The notes under the pieces: model-generated
The model's input: the letters and a program-made list of their open reading frames with translations, nothing else
The model's database searches: none
What the model was told of the DNA's origin: nothing
NCBI RefSeq assembly: GCF_028023875.1
Contig: NZ_JAQIPB010000001.1
Location: 434,001-498,000, forward strand
From: Xenophilus arseniciresistens
GTDB taxonomy: Bacteria > Pseudomonadota > Gammaproteobacteria > Burkholderiales > Burkholderiaceae_C
Length of the DNA: 64,000 nt
Reading direction: 5' to 3'
Translations under genes and position numbers: made by a program
In this document: in pieces, positions 22,030-31,740 of the stretch
Numbering within the stretch: the stretch's first letter is position 1
Layout: every line of letters starts with the position of its first letter

Positions 22030-22749
22030 ATGGACGATCCCATTCTTACCATCGACGAACGAGAGGCGATCAACAGTGGTCGCTGGTTCACTTCACTATC
22101 TCCCTCGCTGCGGCACGACATCCTCCGATGCGCCTTCGTCAAACGCTACAAGGACGGCGACCTGATCGCCGCGCGCGGCGATCCACCCGATTCGTGGATT
22201 GCCTGTGCGAAGGGCGCGGTGCGTGTGAGTTCCACGGCGGTGTCGGGCAAGCAGATCACGCTGACCTACGTGGAGCCGGGCATCTGGTTCGGCGACGTGG
22301 CGATGTTCGACGGCGACCGGCGCACGCACGATGCGTATGCGCATGGCGAGACCACCATCCTGTGCGTGGCGCGGGCCGACTTCCAGAAGATCCTGTCGGC
22401 ACACATCGAGCTGTACGAGGCGCTGATGCGGCTGCAGGCGCGGCGCATCCGCACGCTGTTCGGGCTGGTGGAAGACCTCAACACGCTGCCGCTGCGCGCG
22501 CGCCTGGCCAAGCAGCTGGTGCACCTGGTGCGCAGCTACGGCACGCCCAACCTGGCAGACGCCTCGCAAACGCGCATCGGCCTGCAGCTGGCGCAGGAAG
22601 AGCTGGCCCAGCTGCTGGGTGCCTCGCGCCAGCGCGTGAACCAGGAACTCAAGTCGATGGAGCGCGAGGGCGCGATCCGCATCGAGCCGGCCGGCCTCAT
22701 CGTGCTGGACCGCGAAGCGCTCACGCGCATCTCGCAGGCCGACAGCTGA
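22030..22749 (+). CDS. Crp/Fnr family transcriptional regulator
   Basis: A 239-residue cAMP-receptor-type regulator. The N-terminal cyclic-nucleotide-like beta-roll (about 20-140, including GDLIAARGDPPDSWIACAKG and PGIWFGDVAMFDG) is followed by a C-terminal winged helix with LAQEELAQLLGASRQRVNQELK. There are no clustered cysteines, so it is not an Fnr-type iron-sulfur sensor; the effector is unknown. It lies within the acyl-CoA cluster on the same strand, so it is a natural candidate for local control, possibly sensing an acyl-CoA or redox cue. Confidence 0.9.
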   Translation: MDDPILTIDEREAINSGRWFTSLSPSLRHDILRCAFVKRYKDGDLIAARGDPPDSWIACAKGAVRVSSTAVSGKQITLTYVEPGIWFGDVAMFDGDRRTHDAYAHGETTILCVARADFQKILSAHIELYEALMRLQARRIRTLFGLVEDLNTLPLRARLAKQLVHLVRSYGTPNLADASQTRIGLQLAQEELAQLLGASRQRVNQELKSMEREGAIRIEPAGLIVLDREALTRISQADS

Positions 22750-22879
22750 GCCTGCGCAGGCACGGCCGGGCCTGCGCGCCCGGCCTGCCTTTCTTCCCCG
22801 CCCCCTTCTTCCCATCCCGCCGGGCAGCGACGCGGCGCGCCGCCGCATGCCCGCACCGCAGCGAGAGCCAGAGACAAGC

Positions 22880-23986
22880 ATGAGCCAGGATTTCAGCGCC
22901 TTCGAGGGCACGCGCGCCGTGTCTGCCCAGCATGCCTTCGACACCGAGGCCCTTGCCGCATGGCTGGACCGCAACCTGCCCGGCTTTGCCGGCCCGCTCA
23001 CGGTGCAGATGTTCAAGGGCGGCCAGTCCAACCCCACCTACAAGCTCATCACGCCCACGCGCAGTTATGTGATGCGCGCCAAGCCCGGCCCGGTGGCCAA
23101 GCTGCTGCCCTCGGCCCACGCCATCGAGCGCGAATACAAGGTGATGAAGGGCCTGGCCGGCACCGACGTGCCCGTGCCCACCATGTACGTGCTGTGCGAA
23201 GACGAAGCCGTGATCGGCCGCGCCTTCTACATCATGGAGTGCATGGAAGGCCGCGTGCTGTGGGACCAGTCCCTGCCCGGCTTCAGCAACGCCGAGCGCG
23301 ACGCGTACTACGACGAGATGAACCGCGTGATCTCGGCCCTGCACACGGTGGACTTCGCAGCCCGCGGGCTGGCCGACTTCGGCAAGCCCGGCAACTACTT
23401 CGAGCGCCAGATCGGCCGCTGGAGCAAGCAGTACAAGGCCTCGGCCGACGGCGCGGGCGAACTCTCGCAGCCCATCGAGGCCATGGAGCGCCTGATCGAC
23501 TGGCTGCCCGCCCACATGCCCGCCAGCGCCAAAGACCAGAGCCAGGTCTCCATCGTGCATGGCGACTACCGCCTGGACAACATGATGTTCCACCCCACCG
23601 AGCCGCGCGTGATCGCCGTGCTGGACTGGGAGCTGTCCACGCTGGGCCATCCGCTGGCCGACTTCAGCTACCACTGCATGTCCTGGCACATGCCGCCGAC
23701 CACGGGCCGCGGCATCGGCGGCGTGGACCTCGCGGCGCTGGGCATTCCCAGCGAAGCCGAATACATCCGCCGCTACTGCGAGCGCACGCGCATCTCCACG
23801 CCCGAGGCCCTGGCCCCGGACTGGAACTTCTACCAGGCCTACAACCTGTTCCGCATGGCCGCCATCCTGCAAGGCATTGCCAAGCGGGTCGAGGCCGGCA
23901 CCGCATCGAGCGAGCAGGCCGTGGCATCGGCACGCGGCGCCCGTCCGATGGCCGAGATGGCCTGGGCTTTCGCCCAAAAGGCATGA
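22880..23986 (+). CDS. APH-type phosphotransferase, ACAD10/LvaA-like
   Basis: A 368-residue kinase-fold protein of the aminoglycoside-phosphotransferase family. The catalytic loop HGDYRLDN (H227-N234, catalytic Asp229) and the metal-binding Asp249 in VLDWELSTLGHPLAD are intact. This subfamily is typically found beside or fused to acyl-CoA dehydrogenases. In Pseudomonas LvaA and human ACAD10/11 it phosphorylates 4-hydroxyacyl-CoA. The next gene, 33 nt downstream, is exactly such a dehydrogenase. The start MSQDFSAF was chosen over an upstream ATG because the extra residues lack family character. An antibiotic-resistance role is unlikely. Confidence 0.88.
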   Translation: MSQDFSAFEGTRAVSAQHAFDTEALAAWLDRNLPGFAGPLTVQMFKGGQSNPTYKLITPTRSYVMRAKPGPVAKLLPSAHAIEREYKVMKGLAGTDVPVPTMYVLCEDEAVIGRAFYIMECMEGRVLWDQSLPGFSNAERDAYYDEMNRVISALHTVDFAARGLADFGKPGNYFERQIGRWSKQYKASADGAGELSQPIEAMERLIDWLPAHMPASAKDQSQVSIVHGDYRLDNMMFHPTEPRVIAVLDWELSTLGHPLADFSYHCMSWHMPPTTGRGIGGVDLAALGIPSEAEYIRRYCERTRISTPEALAPDWNFYQAYNLFRMAAILQGIAKRVEAGTASSEQAVASARGARPMAEMAWAFAQKA

Positions 23987-24019
23987 GCCTTCATTTCTGA
24001 TTTTTCCCAAGGAGACCCC

Positions 24020-25291
<1,272 letters not shown>

Positions 25292-25340
25292 TCCACGCCG
25301 CAAGGCGGTCCATGCACATGCCGTGCATGTGACGCGAAGA

Positions 25341-25375
25341 AAAGCCGGCCCCCACAAACGGGCCGGCTTTTTTCT
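25341..25375 (+). terminator. Bidirectional Rho-independent terminator
   Basis: A 10-bp perfect stem AAAGCCGGCC / GGCCGGCTTT (25341-25350 with 25361-25370), 10-nt loop, followed by TTT-C on the plus strand and a T-rich stretch on the minus strand. It separates the convergent acyl-CoA dehydrogenase and dadA genes. Confidence 0.9.
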
Positions 25376-25385
25376 TCTTTGCGGC

Positions 25386-26702
25386 TCAGGCCGGCTGGGG
25401 CTGCGTTGCCGGGGCGAGGCGCCGCGATGCGGCGGCATAGCGCGCCATGCCCAGGCCGTCGGTGCGAATCTCGGGGCGCCGGCCGGTCACCACGTCGGCC
25501 ACCACCTTGGCGCTGCCGCAGGCCATGGTCCAGCCCAGGGTGCCGTGGCCGGTGTTCAGGAACAGGTTGGCCAGCGGCGTGGCGCCCAGGATGGGCGTGC
25601 CGTCGGGCGTCATGGGGCGCAGGCCGGTCCAGAAGCTGGCCGCCGGCAGGTCGCCGCCCGGGAACAGCTCGCCCACCACCTTCTCCAGCGTGGCGCGGCG
25701 CGCGGGGTTCAGGCGCAGATCAAAGCCCGCCACCTCGGCCATGCCGCCCACGCGGATGCGCTGGTCGAAGCGCGTGATCGCGATCTTGTAGCTCTCGTCC
25801 AGCACGGTGGACTGCGGCGCCAGCGCGGCGTCGCGCAGCGGCACGGTGAGCGAATAGCCCTTGAGCGGGTACACCGGCACCTCCAGGCCCACGGCCTGCA
25901 GCGCCTGGCGCGAATAGCTGCCAAAGGCCATCACGTAGCGCTCGGCGCGCAGCACTTCGCCAGCCTGGCCCGGCGCTGCGCCCTGCAGGCGCACGCCGGT
26001 CACGCGGCCGCCCTCCTGCAGCAGGGCCTGCACCTGCACGCCGAGGCGGAACTGCACGCCCAGCGCGCGGGCCTTCTCGGCCAGCTGGGTGGTGAAGAGC
26101 TGGCAGTCGCCCGTCTCGTCGCCCGGCAGGCGCAGCCCGCCCACCAGCGCGCCGCCCGTGCGCGCCAGAGCCGGCTCCACGCGGGCCAGGCCCGCGCGGT
26201 CCAGCAGCTCGAAGGGCACGCCGCACTCGCGCAGCACCGCGATGTCGCGCTGCACGGCATCGAGCTGCTGCTGGGTGCGAAAGACCTGCAGGGTGCCGCC
26301 GGTGCGCTGCTCGTACTGCAGGCCGGCTTCGGCGCGCAGCGTGCGCAGGCAGTCGCGGCTGTACTCGGCCACGCGCATCATGCGTTCCTTGTTCACGGCA
26401 TAGCGGGCGGCCGAGCAGTTGCGCAGCATCTGCGCCATCCAGCGCAGCTGGAACAGCGAGCCGTCGGCGCGGATGGCCAGCGGCGCGTGGGCCTGGAACA
26501 TCCACTTGAGCGCCTTCAACGGAATGCCGGGCGCGGCCCAGGGCGTGGAGTAGCCCGGCGAGACCTGGCCCGCATTGCCGAAGCTGGTTTCCTGCGCCAC
26601 GCCGTCCTGGCGCTCCAGCACCGTGACCTGCGCGCCGGCCCGCGCGAGGTAGTAGGCCGTGGTGATGCCGATGACGCCGCCGCCCAGAACGATCACTTGC
26701 AT
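25386..26702 (-). CDS. dadA: D-amino acid dehydrogenase small subunit
   Basis: FAD enzyme that deaminates D-amino acids such as D-alanine and passes electrons to the respiratory chain. It has 438 residues. The N-terminal dinucleotide-binding motif [19 protein letters not shown] and the C-terminal [14 protein letters not shown] with [11 protein letters not shown] are diagnostic. A divergent Lrp/AsnC regulator shares its 145-nt promoter region, which holds strong inverted repeats, so regulation by that protein in response to an amino acid is likely. No alanine racemase (dadX) is present. Confidence 0.93.
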   Translation of the reverse strand: MQVIVLGGGVIGITTAYYLARAGAQVTVLERQDGVAQETSFGNAGQVSPGYSTPWAAPGIPLKALKWMFQAHAPLAIRADGSLFQLRWMAQMLRNCSAARYAVNKERMMRVAEYSRDCLRTLRAEAGLQYEQRTGGTLQVFRTQQQLDAVQRDIAVLRECGVPFELLDRAGLARVEPALARTGGALVGGLRLPGDETGDCQLFTTQLAEKARALGVQFRLGVQVQALLQEGGRVTGVRLQGAAPGQAGEVLRAERYVMAFGSYSRQALQAVGLEVPVYPLKGYSLTVPLRDAALAPQSTVLDESYKIAITRFDQRIRVGGMAEVAGFDLRLNPARRATLEKVVGELFPGGDLPAASFWTGLRPMTPDGTPILGATPLANLFLNTGHGTLGWTMACGSAKVVADVVTGRRPEIRTDGLGMARYAAASRRLAPATQPQPA

Positions 26703-26771
26703 GGAAGACTCCGCTGCCCCAAGGGGCCAGACAAGGGTGAAGCCCTGAATCTAGGCCGGCCATGGCCGAAT

Positions 26772-26812
26772 ATTTGCTGGTTCTTTTGATGATTTGCAGC
26801 AAAATTTGCTGC
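26772..26812. promoter_or_regulatory. Candidate Lrp/AsnC operator between dadA and its regulator
   Basis: A perfect 8-bp inverted repeat GCAGCAAA-A-TTTGCTGC (26796-26812) is accompanied by a third ATTTGCTG half-site at 26772-26779. The two ATTTGCTG copies lie 32 bp apart, about three helical turns. The cluster sits between divergent dadA and the Lrp-type gene. Confidence 0.65.
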
Positions 26813-26847
26813 ACGATGCCCGCCACCCCCGTGTCCACTCCGAAGAA

Positions 26848-27318
26848 ATGACTGCTTCGCTCGACCGCACCGACCGCAGGATCCTGGACATCCTCCAGCG
26901 CGAGGGGCGCCTGGCCATCACCGAACTGGCGCAGCGCGTCGGCCTGTCCACCTCGCCCTGTTCGGAGCGCGTCAAGCGCCTCGAGAGAAGCGGCGTCATC
27001 ACCGGCTACCACGCCCGCGTCTCGCCGCAAGCGCTGGGCAAGACGCTGCTGGTCTTCGTGGAAATCAAGCTCTCGGCCAAGTCCAGCGATGTCTTCGACA
27101 AGGTGAGGAACGAGCTGCTGCACATGCCCGAGGTGCTGGAATGCCACCTGGTTTCGGGCGGCTTCGACTACCTGGTCAAGGCGCGGCTGCGCGGCATGGG
27201 TGAGTACCGCCACCTGCTGGGCGACATCCTCAAGAAGCTGCCCGTGCCGGCCGAATCGCACAGCTACGTGGTGATGGAGGAAGTCAAGGAATCGCTGGTG
27301 CTGCCGGTGGACCGCTGA
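26848..27318 (+). CDS. Lrp/AsnC family transcriptional regulator
   Basis: A 156-residue feast/famine regulator. The N-terminal helix-turn-helix (RTDRRILDILQREGRLAITELAQRVGLSTSPCSERVKRL) is followed by the RAM ligand-binding domain (about 65-150, SGGFDYLVKARLRG). The ATG at 26848 is preferred to upstream ATG codons since it matches the family N-terminus. It is divergent from dadA and resembles regulators that switch on catabolic amino-acid dehydrogenases. The following extensin-like gene starts 5 nt after its stop and may be co-transcribed. Confidence 0.92.
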   Translation: MTASLDRTDRRILDILQREGRLAITELAQRVGLSTSPCSERVKRLERSGVITGYHARVSPQALGKTLLVFVEIKLSAKSSDVFDKVRNELLHMPEVLECHLVSGGFDYLVKARLRGMGEYRHLLGDILKKLPVPAESHSYVVMEEVKESLVLPVDR

Positions 27319-27323
27319 CGCCC

Positions 27324-28082
27324 ATGCAGCCTCAAGCCTCCAGGCTGCGCCGCTGGCTCCTGCGGCTGTGCGTGCTCTCGATGCTGGCCGCCGCCGCGGG
27401 TGCCTACCTGGCCGGCTGGCTGCGGCTGCCGCCGCGCTGGGACCCGCTGGCGCCGCTGGTCGTGCAGGAGCCTGCGAACTGGCTCACGCCCTTCAAGCTG
27501 CGCCGCACGCGCGCCGACGACGCGCTGTGCCTGCTCACGCTGCGCGATGCGGGGCTGCGCTTTTCTCCCCTGCCCGACCGCGCGCCCGTGAAGGGCTGCG
27601 GCCTGGCCAACGCCGTGCGGCTCGAAGCCGGCCAGCGCACGGCCCTGAGCCGGCCCACCGTGCTCAGCTGCCGCGCCGCGCTGTCGTTTGCACTGTGGGA
27701 GCGCCACGGCCTGCAGCCGGCCGCGCAGGCCGAGCTGGGCCAGCACGTGGCGCGCATCGAGCACCTGGGCAGCTATGCCTGCCGCGACATCAACACCGGC
27801 GACGGCCGCGCCACCGGCCGCCGCAGCCGCCATGCCACGGCCGATGCCCTCGACGTGAGCGGCTTCACGCTGGCCGATGGCCGGCGCATCCAGCTGCTGC
27901 GCGACGCGCCCCGCCCCTGGGACGATGCCACGGCCCTCGCGCGCGAGGCCGACGCCCGCTTCCTGCATGCCGCGCATGCCGGTGCCTGCCGCGCCTTCGA
28001 CGGCACGCTGGGCCCGGGCTACAACAGCGCGCACCGCGACCACTTCCACCTCGAAGTCGGCGGCTGGCCGCTGTGCCGCTAG
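27324..28082 (+). CDS. Extensin-like family membrane-anchored protein
   Basis: A 252-residue protein with an Arg-rich N-terminus and a single transmembrane segment (about 12-32), so it is anchored with a periplasmic domain. The C-terminal domain is the bacterial extensin-like domain: CGLANAVRLEAG, the LSCRAAL segment, ATADALDVSGFTLADGR and HRDHFHLEVG. Conserved His and Asp residues in the last two blocks resemble the metal site of LAS-type peptidoglycan peptidases, but activity is not established for the family. It sits 5 nt behind the Lrp-type gene. Confidence 0.85.
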   Translation: MQPQASRLRRWLLRLCVLSMLAAAAGAYLAGWLRLPPRWDPLAPLVVQEPANWLTPFKLRRTRADDALCLLTLRDAGLRFSPLPDRAPVKGCGLANAVRLEAGQRTALSRPTVLSCRAALSFALWERHGLQPAAQAELGQHVARIEHLGSYACRDINTGDGRATGRRSRHATADALDVSGFTLADGRRIQLLRDAPRPWDDATALAREADARFLHAAHAGACRAFDGTLGPGYNSAHRDHFHLEVGGWPLCR

Positions 28083-28175
28083 CCGCTGCAGCCGGCAGGC
28101 GGCCCCGGCCGACTTGCAAGCCCGCCCGTGCGCCCCCAACATCCCTGCAATCACTCTTTTCCGATTGCCAGCGCC

Positions 28176-29153
28176 ATGGACTTCAAGGACTACTACACCG
28201 CCTTGGGCGTGGAGCGAAAGGCCTCCGGCGACGAGATTCGCAAGGCCTACCGCAAGCTCGCCCGCAAATACCATCCCGACGTCAGCAAGGAAGCCGACGC
28301 CGAGCAGCGCATGAAGGAGGTCAACGAGGCCTACGAGGTGCTGCAGGACAGCGAAAAGCGCGCCGCCTATGACGCGCTGGCAGAGCGCGTGGCCAGCGGC
28401 CCGCAGGGCCGCGGCGCGCACGGCTTCACGCCGCCGCCCGGCTGGGACCAGGGCTTCGACTTCAGCCGGGGCGCCGCCGCGGGGCCGCACGCCGACGACG
28501 CCGATTTCAGCGAGTTCTTCTCCTCGCTGTTCGGCGCCGCCCAGCGCCGGCAGGCCCAGCAGCGCCAGGCCCGCATGCGCGGCGAGGACCAGCACGCGGC
28601 CATCGAGATCGACCTGCGCACCGCCCTGCGCGGCGGCGAACGCACCCTGCAGCTGCAGACCCTGGCGCTGGACGCGCAGGGCCAGCCGCAGCGGGAGCAG
28701 CGCACGCTGGAAGTGCGCATTCCGGCCGGCGTGCGGCCGGGCCAGTTGATCCGGCTCGCGGGCCAGGGCCAGCCCGGCCATGGCGGCGAGCCTGCGGGAG
28801 ACCTGTTCCTCGAAGTGCGCATCGCGCCCGACGCGCGCTTCCAGATCGACGGGCAGGACATCACGCTGCAGCTTCCCGTGACGCCGAGCGAGGCGGCCCT
28901 GGGCGCCCAGGTGCGCGTGCCGCTGCCCAATGGCGACGAGGTGGAGGTCACGGTGCCACCAGGCTCGCGCGCGGGCCGCAGGCTGCGGCTCAAGGAGCGC
29001 GGCTTTGGCGGTCGGACGCCGGGCCACCTGTACCTGGCGCTGGAGATCGTGCTGCCGCCGTCCGACTCGCAGGCCGCGCGCGCGGCCTACGAGGCGCTGG
29101 CCAAGGCCAGCAGCGGCTTCGACCCGCGCCGCAGCCTGGGAGATTTCGCATGA
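28176..29153 (+). CDS. cbpA: DnaJ-class co-chaperone CbpA
   Basis: Co-chaperone of DnaK, 325 residues. The J-domain (1-70) has the HPD motif at residues 33-35. A Gly/Phe-rich linker (about 78-130) and two C-terminal substrate-binding beta domains follow; there is no zinc-finger domain, which separates it from DnaJ proper. It overlaps by 4 nt with the CbpM-like gene, the usual modulator partner. Confidence 0.93.
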   Translation: MDFKDYYTALGVERKASGDEIRKAYRKLARKYHPDVSKEADAEQRMKEVNEAYEVLQDSEKRAAYDALAERVASGPQGRGAHGFTPPPGWDQGFDFSRGAAAGPHADDADFSEFFSSLFGAAQRRQAQQRQARMRGEDQHAAIEIDLRTALRGGERTLQLQTLALDAQGQPQREQRTLEVRIPAGVRPGQLIRLAGQGQPGHGGEPAGDLFLEVRIAPDARFQIDGQDITLQLPVTPSEAALGAQVRVPLPNGDEVEVTVPPGSRAGRRLRLKERGFGGRTPGHLYLALEIVLPPSDSQAARAAYEALAKASSGFDPRRSLGDFA

Positions 29154-29497
29154 GCCACAGCACCACCATCCGCCAGACCCTCGTGAGGGTGAGCCACTGC
29201 GTGGCCGTGGACGATGCCCATCCGCTGCAGCTGGCCGAACTGGCCCGCGCGGTCGGTCAGCACGAGCAATGGGTGCTGCAGCTGGTCGAGGCCGGGCTGA
29301 TCGCGCCCACCGAGCCGCAGGCTCCCGCGGCGCAGTGGGCCTTTGCCGGCGAAGCCCTGCGCTGCGCGCGCGAAGCGCGCCGGCTGCAGCGCGACTTCGA
29401 CGTGGACCTGCAGGCCGCGGCGCTGATCATCGACCTGCAGCAGGAAGTGCGGCGCCTGCGCGCCCTGCTGGGCCGCGCAGGCCAGGGCCTGGAATAG
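29150..29497 (+). CDS. cbpM: Chaperone modulator CbpM
   Basis: A 115-residue MerR-like helix-turn-helix protein that binds the CbpA J-domain and inhibits it. The start overlaps the cbpA stop (ATGA). The N-terminal part (LAELARAVGQHEQWVLQLVEAGLIAP) gives the winged helix and the C-terminal part (LQQEVRRLRALLGR) a short coiled coil. Confidence 0.88.
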   Translation: MSHSTTIRQTLVRVSHCVAVDDAHPLQLAELARAVGQHEQWVLQLVEAGLIAPTEPQAPAAQWAFAGEALRCAREARRLQRDFDVDLQAAALIIDLQQEVRRLRALLGRAGQGLE

Positions 29498-29514
29498 GGT
29501 CAACAGGCCCTAAA

Positions 29515-30048
29515 TCAGCTGCCCAGCAGCGACTTCACCGACTCCAGGCCGGCATTGGCGCATTGCTCGTCGAGGTGGCCGCCAGGCGCACCGCCCACGC
29601 CCACGGCACCGATCACCTCGTTGCCAACCTTCACGGGCACGCCGCCGCCCAGCAGCAGGAAGCCGGGGATGTGCACCAGGTTGGCCGCGCCGGGGTTCTT
29701 CTGCGCGTTCTCCATCATGGCCTGCGTGGGGGCCTTGGCCGAGGCCGAGGTCCAGGCCTTGCGCTCGGCGGCACCCACGGTGTGGGGGCCTGCGTTGTCA
29801 GCGCGCTGGATCGCGCGCACGACCCCTGCCCGGTCCACCACGGTGGCGGTCACGGCATAGCCGTTGGCGGCGCAGGCGGCCACCGTGGCCGAGGCCAGCT
29901 GGTTGGCCAGCGCCAGGCTCATGTTGCGCTCGACGCGCGGCGCCACCGGCTGCGCTGCAGCCTGCTGGGCCTGTGCAGTGGCCAGCACGCCAGCACCCAG
30001 CAGCACGCAGGCGCCGGCACGAGACAGGAATGTGCGCGAGAAAGACAT
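29515..30048 (-). CDS. Secreted haem-binding protein, HbpS/GlcG family
   Basis: A 177-residue GlcG/HbpS-family protein with an N-terminal signal peptide (MSFSRTFLSRAGACVLLGAGVLATAQAQ). The mature domain (about 35-177) carries family motifs ALANQLASATVAACAANGY, VVDRAGVVRAIQRADNAGPHTVGAAERKA, FLLLGGGVPVKVGNEVIGAVGVGGAPGG and the terminal DEQCANAGL. In Streptomyces, HbpS is an extracellular haem- and redox-responsive partner of a sensor kinase. A kinase/regulator pair lies 1 kb away. The upstream region has repeated CGTAG half-sites. Confidence 0.88.
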   Translation of the reverse strand: MSFSRTFLSRAGACVLLGAGVLATAQAQQAAAQPVAPRVERNMSLALANQLASATVAACAANGYAVTATVVDRAGVVRAIQRADNAGPHTVGAAERKAWTSASAKAPTQAMMENAQKNPGAANLVHIPGFLLLGGGVPVKVGNEVIGAVGVGGAPGGHLDEQCANAGLESVKSLLGS

Positions 30049-30166
30049 GTGGATCTCCGTTGTAGGTGGAACAGGATGGAAAGAAGGGGCTCCGGTGCCG
30101 AGCAAGGCGCTGGGCAGGCGGCCAACGCACTGTAGGAATTCCAGCGCCGACAAGCCATTCGTCCGG

Positions 30167-30192
30167 CTACGCGCGCACTGCGTAGAACTACG
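30167..30192. promoter_or_regulatory. Cluster of CTACG half-sites
   Basis: CTACGC (30167-30172), GCGTAG (30180-30185) and CTACG (30188-30192) form two overlapping inverted repeats about 140 nt upstream of the haem-binding-protein gene. The pattern looks like a regulator binding site. A FixJ/NarL-type response regulator is encoded nearby, but no direct link is shown. Confidence 0.45.
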
Positions 30193-30213
30193 GAGCCGCG
30201 TTTCGGCGGCTCC
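30192..30213. repeat. 8-bp inverted repeat (hairpin)
   Basis: GGAGCCGC and GCGGCTCC flank a 6-nt loop. No T tract follows on either strand, so a terminator role is unlikely. Confidence 0.5.
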
Positions 30214-30385
30214 ATGGGCGCGCCGTCTTTCCCTTGGCGCCTTTGCGAGAACCATTGGCTGACTCGCAGGAAGGCCGGTGTCTCGTTAAAATTTACATTC
30301 ATTAACACTTTTGACCAGTGTTGCCCTGCAGGTGATGCGTCTCGGCCGCGCGTCCAAAAGCCTTTGAAAAACGGCCGATTCAGCG

Positions 30386-30979
30386 ATGACATCCCTGCCC
30401 TCTGCCCTTCCTTCCTCTTCGTCCGCTGCCCCCCTTGCGCCCGCCTTGCCGCCGCCCGGCCAGGGCGAGATGCAGGTGATCTGTGCCGACAAGCCCTTCC
30501 GCGCCGATGAGGTGTCGGTGGCGCGCGCGGTGGGCGAGTTGCTGCAGGTGGTGCGCGAATCGCTGGCGCTGGAAGTGGTGTTCATCGGCCAGATCTCGGG
30601 CGGGCGCCGCTACTTTCGCCACGTGAGCACGGCGCTGGCGCCCGCGCCGATTGCCGAGGGCGGCTCGCACCCGGCCGAGGAGTCGATCTGCCAGCGCCTT
30701 CTGGACGGCCGCGTGCCGGCACTGATCCCCAGCGTGCGGGAGATCGCGCAGGCGCAGCAGTTCACACCCGAAGTCTGTGCGCTGAGCAGCCACATCGGCG
30801 TGCCCGTGTACCTGCCCGACGGCCGGCTCTACGGCACGCTGTGCGGCTTCAACCTGCGCGAAGGCTCGGCGCTGGACGAGCGCGACGTGAAACGGCTCGA
30901 AGTGGCCGCCAGCGCCGCGGCCCGGCTGCTGGCCCAGGCCGACGGCAGCACGCAGGCGCTGGACGTGGCACTGGCCTGA
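30386..30979 (+). CDS. GAF-domain sensor protein
   Basis: A 197-residue cytoplasmic protein. After a Ser/Pro-rich N-terminus (1-25) comes a single GAF domain (about 40-185; VSVARAVGELLQVV, FIGQISGGRRYFRH, EESICQRLL, SSHIGVPVYLPDGRLYGTLCGFN). No output domain is attached, so it must act through a partner. Ligand and partner are unknown. It is convergent with the response-regulator gene and divergent from the haem-binding-protein gene. Confidence 0.82.
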   Translation: MTSLPSALPSSSSAAPLAPALPPPGQGEMQVICADKPFRADEVSVARAVGELLQVVRESLALEVVFIGQISGGRRYFRHVSTALAPAPIAEGGSHPAEESICQRLLDGRVPALIPSVREIAQAQQFTPEVCALSSHIGVPVYLPDGRLYGTLCGFNLREGSALDERDVKRLEVAASAAARLLAQADGSTQALDVALA

Positions 30980-31033
30980 GCGCCGGCGCAGGCCCGTGGG
31001 GGCCATTTTTCATCGCCGGGCCGCCCCAAGATG

Positions 31034-31055
31034 AAAAAGCGCCCCCTCGGGGGGC
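31034..31055 (-). terminator. Terminator of the kinase/regulator operon
   Basis: On the minus strand a GCCCCC/GGGGGC stem with a 3-nt loop is followed by GCTTTTT. It begins about 40 nt after the response-regulator stop. The surrounding block (CCGCCCCAAGATGAAAAAGCG...) resembles an intergenic sequence I associate with Comamonadaceae genomes. Confidence 0.7.
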
Positions 31056-31094
31056 AGCGGACCTCGCGCAGCGGGGGAGCGTGGGGGCAATATT

Positions 31095-31703
31095 TCAGCC
31101 CGCGTAGCGCCGCACCAGCTGCGCCAGCGACTCGCATTCGAGCTTGGCGAACAGGTTGGCGCGGTGCGTTTCCACCGTGCGCGGCGAGAGGGCCAGCCGG
31201 CGCGCGATGGCTTTGTTGGTCAGCCCCTCGACGATGAAATCCAGCACCTCGCGCTCGCGCGCCGACAGCTGGGCCAGGCGCTCCTGCGCGTCCTGGTCGC
31301 GCTCCATGCGCTCGCGCGAGCCGATGTGCTGGCGCACGGCCACCTGCAGGGCCTCGATGAGCTGCTCATCATGAACCGGCTTTTCCAGGAACTCCGCGGC
31401 ACCGGCCTTGAAGGCGCGGCGGCACAGCTCGACCGTGCCATGGCCCGTGAGCATCAGCACCGGCTGGTCCACGCCCTGCGCGATGAGGCTGTCGAGCACG
31501 GCCAGCCCGCTGATGCCGGGCATGCGCACATCCAGCACGATGGCACCGATCTCGCGCCGGTCGAACTGCGCCAGGAAGTCCTGCGGGTCGGCCCAGGTCT
31601 GCACGCGCAGGCCCACGGTGCCGATCAGCAGCGCCAGGCTGTCGCGCACGGCAGCATCGTCATCGATCAGGTGGATCAGCGGGGACTGGGCGGAGGCATT
31701 CAT
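31095..31703 (-). CDS. Response regulator, FixJ/NarL type with LuxR helix-turn-helix
   Basis: A 202-residue two-component regulator. The receiver domain (about 8-125) has phosphoacceptor Asp58 in IVLDVRMPG, acidic pocket D14-D16, and Lys108 in FLEKPV. The output domain is a LuxR-type helix-turn-helix (about 142-200; LSAREREVLDFIVEGLTNKAIARRL). It follows its histidine kinase with a 37-nt gap on the same strand. Targets are unknown; nearby candidates are the haem-binding-protein and GAF genes. Confidence 0.93.
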   Translation of the reverse strand: MNASAQSPLIHLIDDDAAVRDSLALLIGTVGLRVQTWADPQDFLAQFDRREIGAIVLDVRMPGISGLAVLDSLIAQGVDQPVLMLTGHGTVELCRRAFKAGAAEFLEKPVHDEQLIEALQVAVRQHIGSRERMERDQDAQERLAQLSAREREVLDFIVEGLTNKAIARRLALSPRTVETHRANLFAKLECESLAQLVRRYAG

Positions 31704-31740
31704 CGCAAGAGCAGAACAGGAAGCGTGAGGAACGACGCCC

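Larger units (their letters stand above)
30049..30385. other. Divergent intergenic region between haem-binding protein and GAF genes
   Basis: This 337-nt stretch holds no gene I can support. It contains a run of CGTAG/CTACG half-sites (30167-30192), a GC-rich hairpin (30192-30213) and an A/T-rich tract (about 30283-30315, TTAAAATTTACATTCATTAAC) that is a likely promoter region for the GAF gene. Confidence 0.6.

Noticed and set aside
22880-23986. Reading the APH-type protein as an aminoglycoside resistance enzyme
   Set aside because: It sits beside an ACAD10/11-type dehydrogenase and has the matching subfamily motifs; resistance genes are not found in this context.
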